Assembly (NCBI RefSeq): GCF_013694245.2
Contig: NZ_CP059322.2
Coordinates: 3,851,001-3,915,000 of the forward strand
DNA length: 64,000 nt
DNA from: Micromonospora ferruginea
GTDB lineage: Bacteria; Actinomycetota; Actinomycetes; Mycobacteriales; Micromonosporaceae
Reading direction: 5' to 3'
Shown here: one piece after another, positions 16,438 through 25,069 of the stretch
Numbering within the stretch: the stretch's first letter is position 1
Layout of the letters: the number at the start of each line of letters is the position of its first letter
Translations under genes and position numbers: made by a program
Notes under the pieces: model-generated
Databases searched by the model: none
What the model was told of the DNA's origin: nothing
Seen by the model: the letters and a program-made list of their open reading frames with translations, nothing else

Positions 16438-17370
16438 TCATTCGGGCAGGGGCAGGCCCGCCGCTGCGCAGTCGGCGCGCAGCTGGGCCAGTTCGTCGCC
16501 GGTGGCGGGCACCAGCGGCGGTCGCACCGGGCCGGCCGGCAGGCCCTGGGCCGCGAGGCCGGCCTTGACCAGGATCGTGCCCTGGGTGCGGAAGATTCCG
16601 GTGTACAGCGGCAGCAGCCGGCGGTGCAGCGCGAGCGCGCCGGCGGTGTCGCCCGCGTCGAACGCCTCGATCATCTGCTTCGTCGGCGCGCCCGTGAAGT
16701 GCGTGGACGTGCCGACCACGCCGACCGCGCCGATCGACAGGAACGGCAGGGTCAGCGCGTCCTCGCCGCTGTAGAACGCGAGGTCGCTGCGGGCCAGCAC
16801 CTCCGAGGTGGCGATCAGGTCGCCCTTGGCGTCCTTGACCGCGACGATCCGCCCGTGCTCGGCCAGCTTCACCAGCGTCTCGGTGGCGATCGCCACGCCG
16901 GAGCGGTGCGGGATGTCGTAGAGCATGACCGGCAGCCCGGTGGCGTCCGCGACGGTGGTGAAGTGGTGCAGCAGCCCGGCCTGCGGCGGCTTGTTGTAGT
17001 ACGGCGTGACCACCAGCAGGCCGTGTGCGCCGGCCTTCTCGGCCTGCGCGGCCAGCTCGACGGTGTGCCGGGTGTCGTTGGTGCCCACCCCGGCGACGAT
17101 CCGGGCCCGGTCGCCGACCGCCTCGACCACGGCGCGGACCAGGGTCTCCTTCTCCGCGTCGGTGGTGGTCGGCGACTCGCCGGTGGTGCCGTTGAGCACC
17201 AGCGCGTCGTTGCCCTGCTCGTCGACGAGGTGGCGGGCCAGCCGGGCCGCGCCGTCGAGGTCGAGCGCGCCGTCGGGGGTGAACGGCGTCACCATGGCCG
17301 TGATCACCCGCCCGAACGGGCGCGACGGGCCTCGGTCCGGGGCGGCGGAGTGGTCGTGCGTCATGCTCAC
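16438..17370 (-). CDS. dapA: 4-hydroxy-tetrahydrodipicolinate synthase
   Basis: DapA condenses pyruvate and aspartate semialdehyde in the first committed step to diaminopimelate and lysine. The 310-residue protein has the class I aldolase motifs GTTGESPTTTDAEKETLV near residues 62-80 and LYDIPHRSGVAI with the catalytic Tyr near residue 155. The Schiff-base Lys is in VAVKDAKGDL near residue 185. The start is either GTG at 17370 or ATG at 17364; AGGTT lies before both. It sits 46 bp downstream of thyX and 51 bp upstream of rnj. The same order (thyX-dapA-rnj) occurs in M. tuberculosis. dapB of the same pathway is at 31308-32081. Confidence 0.96.
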   Translation of the reverse strand: MSMTHDHSAAPDRGPSRPFGRVITAMVTPFTPDGALDLDGAARLARHLVDEQGNDALVLNGTTGESPTTTDAEKETLVRAVVEAVGDRARIVAGVGTNDTRHTVELAAQAEKAGAHGLLVVTPYYNKPPQAGLLHHFTTVADATGLPVMLYDIPHRSGVAIATETLVKLAEHGRIVAVKDAKGDLIATSEVLARSDLAFYSGEDALTLPFLSIGAVGVVGTSTHFTGAPTKQMIEAFDAGDTAGALALHRRLLPLYTGIFRTQGTILVKAGLAAQGLPAGPVRPPLVPATGDELAQLRADCAAAGLPLPE

Positions 17371-17416
17371 AACCTAGCGGACGAGCACCGGTGCCCCGGC
17401 GGCGAAGGGCGACGAG

Positions 17417-18163
17417 TCACTCGGCGTGCGGCGACGCCGCCACCTCGGTGCCGTCCGGCAGCGTGGAGATCACGAAGTCGGCGAACACGTTCGGCGCCAC
17501 GCCCTGGAGCTGGCGCAGGCACTCCACGGCCAACTCGCGGATCTCCACGTCGGCGTGCTCGGTGGCGCGCATCTTCACGAAGTGCCGCCAGGCCCGGTAG
17601 TTGCCGGTCACCACGATCCGGGTCTCGGTCGCGTTCGGCAGCACCGCCCGGGCCGCCTGCCGGGCCTGCTTGCGGCGCAGCGTCGGGTTGGGCTCGTCGG
17701 TGAAGCGGGCCTCCAACCCCTCCAGCAGATCGGTGTACGCCCGCACCGCCGCCTCGGACGCCTCGACGAACCGCTTGTGCAGCTCCGGGTCCTCGGCGAT
17801 CACCGCCGGCTCGACCATCGCCGCGTCCCGCTCGGGCACGTAGCGCTGGGAGAGCTGGGAGTAGGAGAAGTGCCGGTGCCGGATCAGCTCGTGGGTGAAC
17901 GACCGGGAGACGCCGCTGAAGTAGAAGCTCACCGAGCCGTGCTCCAGCACGCTCAGGTGGCCGACGTCGAGGATGTGCGCCAGGTAGCCGGCGTTGGTCG
18001 CGGTGGCCGGGTTCGGCTTCTTCCAGCTCTGGTAGCAGGCCCGCCCGGCGAACTCGGCGAGCGCCTGCCCACCGTCGGCGTCGGTCGACCAGGGCACCTC
18101 GTCCGGCGCCTGGAACTGTGTCCACGCGATCAGTTTGACCTGGGGCTGCACCATCTCCGGCAT
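17417..18163 (-). CDS. thyX: Flavin-dependent thymidylate synthase ThyX
   Basis: ThyX makes dTMP from dUMP using methylene-tetrahydrofolate, FAD and NADPH. The family signature RHRxxSxxxxSxR is present as [13 protein letters not shown]. Other conserved parts are [33 protein letters not shown] and the [20 protein letters not shown] segment near the C-terminus. The start was placed at the ATG of [14 protein letters not shown] (18163; a second ATG is at 18154), giving 248 residues, the usual size. The frame stays open for another 149 codons upstream, but that part is low-complexity Lys-Pro repeat and palindrome, so it is taken as non-coding leader. It is followed by dapA and rnj. Confidence 0.95.
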   Translation of the reverse strand: MPEMVQPQVKLIAWTQFQAPDEVPWSTDADGGQALAEFAGRACYQSWKKPNPATATNAGYLAHILDVGHLSVLEHGSVSFYFSGVSRSFTHELIRHRHFSYSQLSQRYVPERDAAMVEPAVIAEDPELHKRFVEASEAAVRAYTDLLEGLEARFTDEPNPTLRRKQARQAARAVLPNATETRIVVTGNYRAWRHFVKMRATEHADVEIRELAVECLRQLQGVAPNVFADFVISTLPDGTEVAASPHAE

Positions 18164-18314
18164 GCCGAGGACTGTAGTTGCCGCCCGCTCGCCGAGGAAA
18201 TCGGGCACGCGGCCGGGTCGGCACCGTCGCATCCGCGCCGCGGCCAGGGTCTCGCGCGGCCCGGTGCTCCCCTCTTTGACGCGCCTTTGGAGCTGAGTCG
18301 TCGGTGACATCACC

Positions 18315-18374
18315 GGCTTCGGCTTCGGCTTCGGCTTCGGCTTCGGCTTCGGCTTCGGCTTCGGCTTCGGCTTC
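18315..18374. repeat. Microsatellite of ten GGCTTC units upstream of thyX
   Basis: Ten exact copies of the hexamer GGCTTC run without interruption, 141-212 bp upstream of the thyX start. On the thyX strand the unit is GAAGCC and would read as Lys-Pro dipeptides. The array directly abuts the AGATCTTGG palindrome. The rest of the 18164-18629 gap shows no gene or further repeat that I can support. Confidence 0.95.
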
Positions 18375-18375
18375 G

Positions 18376-18425
18376 AGATCTTGGTGCGAATCGGCCCCTC
18401 CAGGGGCCATTTCGTACCAAGATCT
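18376..18425. repeat. Near-perfect 50-bp palindrome with AGATCTTGGT ends
   Basis: AGATCTTGGT, then GCGAA, then GGCCCCT is mirrored by AGGGGCC, then TTCGT, then ACCAAGATCT, with two or three mismatches and a 2-base turn. I recall similar palindromes in Micromonospora genomes. It lies between the DUF2752 gene and thyX on the minus strand and could form a very stable RNA hairpin or cruciform. Confidence 0.88.
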
Positions 18426-18629
18426 TTGGCGCTCTCGAATTGTGGAACACAACTCTCAGATTGCAGGAGATCGCGATCCGCCGGCGGGATTTGCGCGGGG
18501 CAGGTGACGCCGAGGACCTGACGGCGCCGGGAAACGTGATAGCGGGGACGACTCAGCTCGAAAGGGCTCGGGAAGCGGGGCGTCCACCGGCCGGCACGAC
18601 GCGCCACCACGTCGTGCGGAGCGGTGCCG

Positions 18630-19253
18630 TCAGACGTATAGCGAGGGGAACGGCGCCCAGGGCAGGTTGCGGGCCACCGAGAAGACCGCCCAGGCGGCCA
18701 GGAACACGCCGATCACCTTCGGGCTGAGCCGCAACTCGGGCAGCCGCCAGCCGAACGCCCGGTTGCCGGCCCAGGCGACGAAGAGCCAGGCCAGGAACGG
18801 CAGCGCGAAGACGAACAGGAAATGGTGCCGGGCGGCGGCCGGCAGGTCGCCGTGCAGCACGTACCAGAGGGCGCGAGTGCCACCGCAGCCCGGACAGTCC
18901 AGCCCGGTGGTGAGCTTGAGCAGGCAGGTCGGCCGGGCGTCCGGGTCGCTCTGGGTGGGATCGCTGATCAGCGCGTAGGTGATGCCGAGGCCGACGCACC
19001 CGAGCGCGGCCAGCGGCACCGCCCAGCGCGGGGCGCGGGCGTGCAGGCGCAGCACCGCCCGGGTGAACCGGTCCGGCTCGACCGGCTGGTAGGCCACCCC
19101 GGCCGGCCACGGAGCCCCGGCATGCGCGTGCGGGTCGGCAGGCCCGGCATACGGATGCGGCTCGGCGGGCCCGGGGTGCGCGTGCGGGGCGGCGGGCCCG
19201 GGCGACTCGGCGGGCGGGGCGGGCGCGGTGGCCGGCCGGTCGACGCTCGTCAC
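18630..19253 (-). CDS. DUF2752 membrane protein
   Basis: The product (207 residues from the GTG at 19253) is a DUF2752 protein. The family motif [20 protein letters not shown] is visible in the middle, after a first helix ([20 protein letters not shown]) and before a second and third helix ([19 protein letters not shown] and [16 protein letters not shown]). The N-terminal 60 residues are Pro/His/Ala-rich with near-repeats of PxPHxHxG and are probably disordered and cytoplasmic. A longer GTG start at 19268 would add 5 residues and overlap the upstream gene's stop. The function of DUF2752 is unknown; the paired CPxCG cysteines could bind metal or be redox-active. It probably shares a transcript with the YcaQ-like gene. 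Confidence 0.8.
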   Translation of the reverse strand: MTSVDRPATAPAPPAESPGPAAPHAHPGPAEPHPYAGPADPHAHAGAPWPAGVAYQPVEPDRFTRAVLRLHARAPRWAVPLAALGCVGLGITYALISDPTQSDPDARPTCLLKLTTGLDCPGCGGTRALWYVLHGDLPAAARHHFLFVFALPFLAWLFVAWAGNRAFGWRLPELRLSPKVIGVFLAAWAVFSVARNLPWAPFPSLYV

Positions 19254-19257
19254 GCGC

Positions 19258-20487
19258 TCACCGTACACCCGCCACGCCCACCAACGCGGCGGTCAGCGCG
19301 GGGGCCAGGTCACCGGCGGCGGGCGCGGCGACCGCGTCCAGGCCGAGCCAGCCGGCGAGCCGGTGCAGCTCGGCGGCGAGCGCCATCGCGGTCTCCCCCA
19401 CGTCGACGCCCGGCTCGGCCCACGCGGCCGGCACCAGCAGCACGCCGGCCTTCCGGTCGGCCTTGAGGTCGACCCGCGCGGTGAAGCGCTCGCCCTGCCG
19501 GAACGGCAGCACGTAGTAGCCGTGGACCCGCTGGGGCGCCGGCACGTAGATCTCGATGCGGTAGGTGAAGCCGAACAGCCGCTCGGCGCGGGCCCGCTCC
19601 CACACCAGCGGGTCGAACGGGCTGACCAGGGTGCTGCCCCGCACCCAGCGGGGCAGCCGGGCCTCGGCGTGCAGGTAGGCCGGCTGCCGCCAGCCCTGCA
19701 CCGCGACCGGGGTCAGCTCGCCCGCCTCGACCAGCTCGGCGAGCGCCCGGCGGGCCCCGGCCACCGGCAGCCGGAAGTAGTCGCGCAGCTCCGGCTCGGC
19801 GGCGACGCCGAGCGACCGGGCGGCGATCGACACCAGGGCGCGGTGGGCGTCCGCGTCGGTGGGGGTGGGCGCGTCCAGCACCGCCGCCGGCAGGACCCGC
19901 TCGGGCAGGTCGTAGCGGCGGGCGAACGAGCTGGTGCGGTCGGCGGCGGTGACCTCGCCGGACCAGAAGAGGAACTCCAACGCCCGCTTCACGGTCGACC
20001 AGTTCCAGCCCCAGTTGCCGGTCTCCCGGGGCGCGTCGTGCTCGATCTCGGCCGCGGTGAGCGGGCCGCGGGCGGCCACCTCGTCGCGCACCCACGCCAC
20101 CAGCTCGGGTTGCTCCTGGGCGATCCGGCGCATCCCGCCCCAGGCGTCGTCACGCGCCTTGGCCATCCGCCAGCGCAGCGCCGGGTGCAGCCCGACCGGG
20201 ACCAGTGACGCCTCGTGCGCCCAGTATTCGAACAGCTCACGGGGGCGGCGGTAGGCGGCGGCGTCGAGCAGGGCGGTCGGGTAGGGCCCGAGCCGGCTGT
20301 AGAGCGGCAGGTAGTGCGCGCGCTGGAGCACGTTGACCGAGTCCATCTGGATCAACCCGACCCGGTCGAGCACCCGGCGCAGGTGCCGGCGGGTCGGCAC
20401 GCCGGTGGGCGGCGGGTCGGCGAAACCCTGGGCGGCCAGGGCGACCCGGCGGGCCTGGGCGAGCGAGAGCGATTCCGGTGCGGCCAT
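19258..20487 (-). CDS. Winged-helix DNA-binding protein, YcaQ/AlkX-like DNA glycosylase family
   Basis: The 409-residue protein belongs to the HTH_42 (DUF1006) family, whose E. coli member YcaQ unhooks DNA interstrand crosslinks. Streptomyces relatives (AlkX, AlkZ) act on bulky alkyl adducts and confer self-resistance. Characteristic segments are [12 protein letters not shown] with [20 protein letters not shown] near the N-terminus and [16 protein letters not shown]. The probable catalytic QxQ-like region is not obvious, as [10 protein letters not shown] replaces it, so the activity class is uncertain. The C-terminal part has [23 protein letters not shown] in two overlapping pieces. The ATG at 20487 was chosen because the upstream frame shows no conservation. 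It precedes the DUF2752 gene. Confidence 0.8.
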   Translation of the reverse strand: MAAPESLSLAQARRVALAAQGFADPPPTGVPTRRHLRRVLDRVGLIQMDSVNVLQRAHYLPLYSRLGPYPTALLDAAAYRRPRELFEYWAHEASLVPVGLHPALRWRMAKARDDAWGGMRRIAQEQPELVAWVRDEVAARGPLTAAEIEHDAPRETGNWGWNWSTVKRALEFLFWSGEVTAADRTSSFARRYDLPERVLPAAVLDAPTPTDADAHRALVSIAARSLGVAAEPELRDYFRLPVAGARRALAELVEAGELTPVAVQGWRQPAYLHAEARLPRWVRGSTLVSPFDPLVWERARAERLFGFTYRIEIYVPAPQRVHGYYVLPFRQGERFTARVDLKADRKAGVLLVPAAWAEPGVDVGETAMALAAELHRLAGWLGLDAVAAPAAGDLAPALTAALVGVAGVR

Positions 20488-20569
20488 CGTCGGCGACCCT
20501 AATCCACTCCTCCGACACCGCCGGAGCGGCGGCTGGACCCCTCGCCCGTCCGGGCATACAACTACACAG

Positions 20570-21121
20570 GTGCTCACCATCCGTCGGGAGGAGCCGGACG
20601 ACGCCGAGGCGATCGCCCGGGTGCACATCCACGGCTGGCAGGCCGGGTACGCCGGGATCATGCCGGACGAGGTGCTGGGCCGGCTCAACCCGCGCGCCTG
20701 GGCGCAGCGCCGCCGCGACCTCGGCACCGCCGACCCGGAGCACCCGTTCACCACGCTGGTCGCCGAGGCCGACGGGGTGCTCGCCGGCTTCACCACGTTC
20801 GGGCCGTACCGGAACAACCAGGACCGTGGCGACCTCGACCCGGCGCACGGGGAACTGCTGGCCATCTACCTGGAGCCGGCGCACTGGGGTTCGGGCGCCG
20901 GCCGGGCGCTGCTCGCGGCGGCGCGGGCCGGGCTGGCCGAGCGGGGATGGACGGACTACCGGCTGTGGGTGCTCGCCGACAACGCCCGGGCCCGCCGCTT
21001 CTACGAGCGGGCCGGGCACTCACCGGACGGGGAGGAGTCCGCCTATCCGGTGCCGCTGCACGGCGGGCAGGATCCGGTCCTGCTCCGGGAGCTGCGCTAC
21101 ACCGGCCGGCTCGACGGCTGA
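20570..21121 (+). CDS. GNAT family N-acetyltransferase
   Basis: This 183-residue protein has the GNAT fold. The N-terminus is [20 protein letters not shown] and the [14 protein letters not shown] segment is typical of one GNAT subfamily. The acetyl-CoA loop is in [18 protein letters not shown] near residues 105-122, and motif B is [15 protein letters not shown]. The GTG at 20570 was chosen because the frame further upstream runs antisense to the YcaQ-like gene. No ribosome site is visible; CATACAACT lies only about 14 bases upstream, so a leaderless transcript is possible. Substrate unknown. Its 3' end overlaps the convergent glycosyltransferase gene by 25 bp. Confidence 0.85.
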   Translation: MLTIRREEPDDAEAIARVHIHGWQAGYAGIMPDEVLGRLNPRAWAQRRRDLGTADPEHPFTTLVAEADGVLAGFTTFGPYRNNQDRGDLDPAHGELLAIYLEPAHWGSGAGRALLAAARAGLAERGWTDYRLWVLADNARARRFYERAGHSPDGEESAYPVPLHGGQDPVLLRELRYTGRLDG

Positions 21122-22281
21122 CCCGGCCGGATCGGCAGGCCGAGCAGCAGCGCCAGGCTGATCCAGACGTAGGTGTTGCTGCCCAGGAAGCCGTCCACGC
21201 CGGTGAAGTCCTTCTCCCAGGACCAGACGATGCGGCTGCACAGCAACGCGTACCCGATCAGCGCGGCGGCCAGCAGCACGCGGCGCCGGCGGCTGCGCGC
21301 GGGCGCCGCCGTGCCGTTGTCGACCAGCAGGATCAACCCGGGCAGCAGCCAGACCAGGTGGTGCACCCAGGTCACCGGGCTGACCAGGCACATCACCGCG
21401 CCGGTCAGGGCCAGGCCGGCGGCCTCGTCGCCGGCGGCCACCGCGGCCCGGCAGCGCCAGCCCCAGATCGCCAGCGTGGCCAGCACGAGCACCAGCCAGG
21501 CCACCGTGCTCGGGTGCTCCGGGTCGAGCCGGGCCACCACCCCGCGCAGCGACTGGTTGGAGACGAACGCCAGCTCGCCGACCCGGTCGGTGTTCCACAA
21601 CGCCTCGGTCCAGAACTCCCGGGAGGCGTCCGGGAAGAGCCCGGCGGCCACCAGCGTGGCGACGGCGGCCGAGCCGACCGCCGTCGCGGCGGCCCGCCAG
21701 CGGCCGGTGACCAGCAGGTAGACGATGAAGATGCCGGGGGTCAGCTTGATCGCGGTGGCCAGGCCGATGCCCACGCCGGCCCAGCGGTTGCCGGCCGGCA
21801 GCAGCCGCAGCAGGTCCACCGCCACCAGGAACAGCAGCAGCATGTTGACCTGGCCGAAGTTGACCGTCTCCCGCATCGGCTCGTACGCGGCGGCCAGGCA
21901 GAGCGCGACCGCGAGGGTGAACCACCGGGTCCAGCCGGAGCGACGGGCCACCGGGTCCAGCAGCCACCAGATCACCACGGCGCTGACCACGACCGTCGCG
22001 GCGACGCTGACCACGATCGCGGCGGTCCACGGCAGGTACGCCATCGGCAGCATGACCAGCGCGGCGAACGGCGGATAGGTGAAGCCGTACTGGGTGCCGG
22101 CCTTGAGGAAGTCGTAGATCTCCCCGCCGTCACGGGTCCAGTAGGTCAGCGCGCCGTAGTAGACCCGCAGGTCGAAGAAGCCGTGCCGGACCGCCGCCAC
22201 GGAGAGGAACACGGTGACCGCCGCGGCGAGCGCCGCCACGGTGACGACCTGCGCGGTCGTCCGCCCGGCACCCTGCGCCAC
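21097..22281 (-). CDS. GT87 family (DUF2029) polyprenyl-phosphate-type glycosyltransferase, membrane protein
   Basis: The 394-residue protein is very hydrophobic, with about ten membrane helices. It has the family features of GT87: an early periplasmic loop with DLRVYYGALTYWTRDGGEIYDF carrying an acidic residue, then TYPPFAALVMLPM, then VNFGQVNMLLLFLVAVDLL, then TAIKLTPGIFIVYLL, then LVSPVTWVHHLVWLLPG. GT87 enzymes, such as mycobacterial PimE, transfer mannose or arabinose from polyprenyl phosphate to cell-wall glycolipids. The acceptor here is unknown. The GTG at 22281 follows GAGGAGG with 6-base spacing. The gene is divergent from the next GNAT gene, with only about 35 bp between starts. 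Confidence 0.85.
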   Translation of the reverse strand: MAQGAGRTTAQVVTVAALAAAVTVFLSVAAVRHGFFDLRVYYGALTYWTRDGGEIYDFLKAGTQYGFTYPPFAALVMLPMAYLPWTAAIVVSVAATVVVSAVVIWWLLDPVARRSGWTRWFTLAVALCLAAAYEPMRETVNFGQVNMLLLFLVAVDLLRLLPAGNRWAGVGIGLATAIKLTPGIFIVYLLVTGRWRAAATAVGSAAVATLVAAGLFPDASREFWTEALWNTDRVGELAFVSNQSLRGVVARLDPEHPSTVAWLVLVLATLAIWGWRCRAAVAAGDEAAGLALTGAVMCLVSPVTWVHHLVWLLPGLILLVDNGTAAPARSRRRRVLLAAALIGYALLCSRIVWSWEKDFTGVDGFLGSNTYVWISLALLLGLPIRPGQPSSRPV

Positions 22282-22316
22282 CGTCACCCTCCTCGCCCTG
22301 CGTAGGCTCACGTGCC

Positions 22317-22901
22317 ATGGCTGAAGGCTACGTCCGCCCCGCGCGTCCCGAGGACGTCGCCGAGATCGCCCGCATCCAGCTCGCGACCTGGCGGGTCGCG
22401 TACCGCCGGATCCTGCCCCGGCACGTGCTCGACAACCTGGACGAGGCGTACCTCGCCCGGCGGTGGGGCGCGGCGGTGCAGGAGCCGCCCTCGGGCGCGC
22501 ACCGGGTGCTGGTCGCCGTCGAACAGGCCGCGCAATCGTATCTGGTGGGGTTCGCCGCCTCCGGTCCGGCCGATGCCGAGGCGCTCGCACCGGGCGAGCC
22601 GGCGGACGCGCTCGCGTCGGGCGTGGTGGCGGTGACGGACCTGCTGGTCGAGCCGCGCTGGGGCCGGCGCGGACACGGCAGCCGGCTGCTCGCCGCCGCC
22701 GTCGAGCACTGGCGCGCGGACGGCTTCGGCCGCGCGGTGGCGTGGGCGTTCGACGCGGACGCGGCGACCCGGGCGTTCCTCGGCTCGACCGGCTGGGAGC
22801 CGGACGGCGCGACCCGGGCGCTGGACGTGGACGACATGCTGGTCCCGCAGCTCCGCCTGCACGTCGGCGTCCCGGAGGAAAATGTTCCGGCGCAGCGATG
22901 A
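22317..22901 (+). CDS. GNAT family N-acetyltransferase
   Basis: The 194-residue product resembles the GNAT at 20570 in its N-terminal half (EIARIQLATWRVAYRRILP against [19 protein letters not shown]), so the two may be distant paralogues. The acetyl-CoA region is DLLVEPRWGRRGHGSRLLAA near residues 108-127, with the R/G-x-x-G/A pattern. AWAFDADAATRAFLGSTGWEP forms motif B. The ATG at 22317 opens 35 bp from the divergent GT87 start. No substrate can be predicted. It ends before a perfect hairpin terminator shared with the convergent sugar transporter operon. Confidence 0.85.
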   Translation: MAEGYVRPARPEDVAEIARIQLATWRVAYRRILPRHVLDNLDEAYLARRWGAAVQEPPSGAHRVLVAVEQAAQSYLVGFAASGPADAEALAPGEPADALASGVVAVTDLLVEPRWGRRGHGSRLLAAAVEHWRADGFGRAVAWAFDADAATRAFLGSTGWEPDGATRALDVDDMLVPQLRLHVGVPEENVPAQR

Positions 22902-22941
22902 GTTTCCGCCCGCCCGCCGGTCTGACGTCTGACGGCGCAGA

Positions 22942-22973
22942 CCGGCGGTCCCGGCACGGGGCGGGACCGCCGG
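22942..22973. terminator. Perfect 12-bp hairpin between convergent genes
   Basis: CCGGCGGTCCCG and CGGGACCGCCGG are separated by 8 bases. The hairpin lies between the GNAT gene (+) and the last permease gene (-) and is likely to stop transcription from both directions. Confidence 0.8.
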
Positions 22974-22980
22974 CCGCCGG

Positions 22981-23865
22981 TCAGCCCTTGTCCGCCCCCT
23001 CGTTGGCGCCGCGGACGAAGTAGCGCTGGAAGATCACGAAGAGCACCGCCACCGGGATGGTGGCCAGCAGCGCCGCACCGAGCTTCAGCGGATACTGCGT
23101 GCCCTTGCCGAGCGAGCCGCTGACCAGGTCGGCGAGCCCACGCGGCAGCGTGAACAGGTCCGGGTCCTGCACCGAGACGAGGCTGTGCGGGAACTCGTTC
23201 CAGGAGCCCTGGAACGACAGGATGGTCAGCGTGATCAGGGCCGGTCGGGCCATCGGCAGGACCACCGACCAGAACGTGCGGAACACGCCGGCGCCGTCGA
23301 TCCGGGCCGCCTCCTCCATGCTCACCGGGATCGACTCGAAGAACTGCTTCATGATGAAGACGCCGGCCGCGTCGGCGAGCAGCGGCACGATCAGGCCGGC
23401 GTAGCTGTCGTAGAGGCCGATCTGCTTGAGCACCAGGAACTTCGGGATCAGCAGCACCACGCCCGGCACCGCCATCACCGCGATGACGGCGGCGAACAGC
23501 CCCGCCCTGCCGCGGAACCGCAGCCGGGCCAGCGCGTAGCCGGCGAGCGAGTCGAGGAACACCCGGCCGAGCGTCACCACCACGGTGACCAGCAGCGAGT
23601 TGCCGAGCCAGAGCGGGAAGGCGGTGCCCGCGAAGATCCGCTCGAAGCCGGCCAGGGTGAGCGGGTCGGGCACCGGCGAGAGCGGGTTGGCCGCCGCGTC
23701 CGGCTCGGTCTTCAGCGAGTTCGCGAGCTGGATCACGAACGGGTAGAGGAAGACCAGCCCGAAGAAGATCAGGACGCCGTACCCGAGGAAGCGGTTGACC
23801 CGGGCGCGGGGCCCACGGTCGGCGCGGCGCGCGACGGGCGCCGGCCGGTCGGTCAGCACGGCCAT
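22981..23865 (-). CDS. Carbohydrate ABC transporter permease (MalG type)
   Basis: The 294-residue protein has six predicted membrane helices and the permease EAA loop EEAARIDGAGVFRTFWSVVL near residue 195, which contacts the ATPase. The N-terminal basic tail is followed by YGVLIFFGLVFLYPFVIQLA, typical of MalG-like subunits. The ATG at 23865 is preceded by GGAGGGG and lies 1 bp after the stop of the MalF-type gene, so the two are coupled. It is the last gene of the lacI-SBP-malF-malG operon. No ATPase gene is present nearby. In actinomycetes such systems usually borrow a shared MsiK-type ATPase. Confidence 0.93.
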   Translation of the reverse strand: MAVLTDRPAPVARRADRGPRARVNRFLGYGVLIFFGLVFLYPFVIQLANSLKTEPDAAANPLSPVPDPLTLAGFERIFAGTAFPLWLGNSLLVTVVVTLGRVFLDSLAGYALARLRFRGRAGLFAAVIAVMAVPGVVLLIPKFLVLKQIGLYDSYAGLIVPLLADAAGVFIMKQFFESIPVSMEEAARIDGAGVFRTFWSVVLPMARPALITLTILSFQGSWNEFPHSLVSVQDPDLFTLPRGLADLVSGSLGKGTQYPLKLGAALLATIPVAVLFVIFQRYFVRGANEGADKG

Positions 23866-23866
23866 G

Positions 23867-24985
23867 TCAGGACCCCTCCGGTACGCGTCGACGCCACCAC
23901 CGGCCACGCCGGGGACCGTCCCGGTCGGCCATCAGCCGGCGCTGGAACAGGGTGAGCACGATGATGATCAGGAACAGCACGAACGAGATGGCCGCGCCGG
24001 AGCCGTAGTCGAAGTCCCGGAACGCGGTCCGGTACGACAGGTACGCCGGGGTGAGCGTGGTCTTGGCCGGGTCGCCCTGGCTCATCACGTACACCTGGTC
24101 GAAGACCTGCCAGGAGCCGATCAGTCCCAGCGTGACCACCAGGAACGTGGTGGGCTTGAGCAGCGGCAGGGTGACGTACCGGAAGCGCTGCCAACGGCTC
24201 GCCCCGTCGAGCATGCCGGCCTCGTCCAGCGCCACCGGGACGTTCTGCAACGCGGCCAGGTACATCAGCATGAACGTGCCCGAGGTGGTCCAGATGACCA
24301 GGCAGATGATCGACGTCATCGCGACGCTCGGCCCGGAGAGCCAGTCCCACCAGGTCAGCCCGAACGGGCCGCCGGAGGTGAGCGCGGCCGGCGGGCTGTC
24401 CACGCCGAACGCGCCGAGCAGCAGGTGCAGCACGCCGCGGCCGTCCGCGAACCACTCCGGCCCGTCCATGCCGAGCAGGCCGAGCAGCCGGTTGACCGCG
24501 CCGGAGTTGGCGAACAGGAAGAGGAACACCACGCTGATCGCCACCGAGCTGGTGACCGAGGGGAAGTAGAACGCGCTGCGGAAGAATCCCTTCCCCTTGA
24601 GCAGCCGGTTGTTGACCACCAGGGCGAGACCGAGCGCGAGCACGGTCTGCACCGGCACCACGATCCCGACGTAGTAGATGTTGTTGCGGATGGCGGTCAT
24701 GAAGTCGCGGCGGGCGAGCCCGTCCTCGGTGAACAGCCGGCTGTAGTTGTCGCCGCCGACGAACGGCACGTCGCCGGTGAACGGGCTGCCCTGGCCGTTC
24801 CACCCGGTGAGGCTCACCCAGAGCGCCATCAGGATCGGCAGCAGCATGAAGAGCCCGAGGATCAGGATCACCGGCGCGACGAAGAGCCAGCCGGCGACGT
24901 TCTCGTTGCTGCGGATGCCGCCGGTACGGCGGCGCGGCGGGCCGGCCGGCGCGGTGCCCGGCGCGGCGAGCGTGTCCGTTGCCAT
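23867..24985 (-). CDS. Carbohydrate ABC transporter permease (MalF type)
   Basis: The 372-residue protein has a polar N-terminus, then a first helix (GWLFVAPVILILGLFMLLP) and a long periplasmic loop. Further helices follow, with an EAA loop (VALDEAGMLDGASRWQRFRY) near residue 275. It is the partner of the MalG-type subunit. An insertion at about residues 175-225 (around WFADGRGVLHLLLGAFGVDS) makes it longer than most MalF-like proteins of this group. The ATG at 24985 follows AAGGAGGAGGG, a very strong ribosome site. That may compensate for the stable palindrome (25008-25069) between it and the upstream substrate-binding protein gene. Substrate unknown; probably an oligosaccharide. Confidence 0.93.
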   Translation of the reverse strand: MATDTLAAPGTAPAGPPRRRTGGIRSNENVAGWLFVAPVILILGLFMLLPILMALWVSLTGWNGQGSPFTGDVPFVGGDNYSRLFTEDGLARRDFMTAIRNNIYYVGIVVPVQTVLALGLALVVNNRLLKGKGFFRSAFYFPSVTSSVAISVVFLFLFANSGAVNRLLGLLGMDGPEWFADGRGVLHLLLGAFGVDSPPAALTSGGPFGLTWWDWLSGPSVAMTSIICLVIWTTSGTFMLMYLAALQNVPVALDEAGMLDGASRWQRFRYVTLPLLKPTTFLVVTLGLIGSWQVFDQVYVMSQGDPAKTTLTPAYLSYRTAFRDFDYGSGAAISFVLFLIIIVLTLFQRRLMADRDGPRRGRWWRRRVPEGS

Positions 24986-25007
24986 TCCCTCCTCCTTCGC
25001 TCGGGGG

Positions 25008-25069
25008 AGGTGTAAGGAGGGGCCCCCTATTAACACCCGTCTGTTAACAAGGGGCCCCTCCAAACACCT
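25008..25069. repeat. Palindromic element, family 1, in the transporter operon
   Basis: AGGTGT at the left and ACACCT at the right bracket arms GGAGGGGCCCC...TTAACA and TGTTAAC...GGGGCCCCTCC, a stem of more than 20 bp with few mismatches. It lies between the stop of the binding-protein gene and the ribosome site of the first permease. REP hairpins in the E. coli malE-malF gap raise malE mRNA abundance, so the same role is plausible here. Confidence 0.9.
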
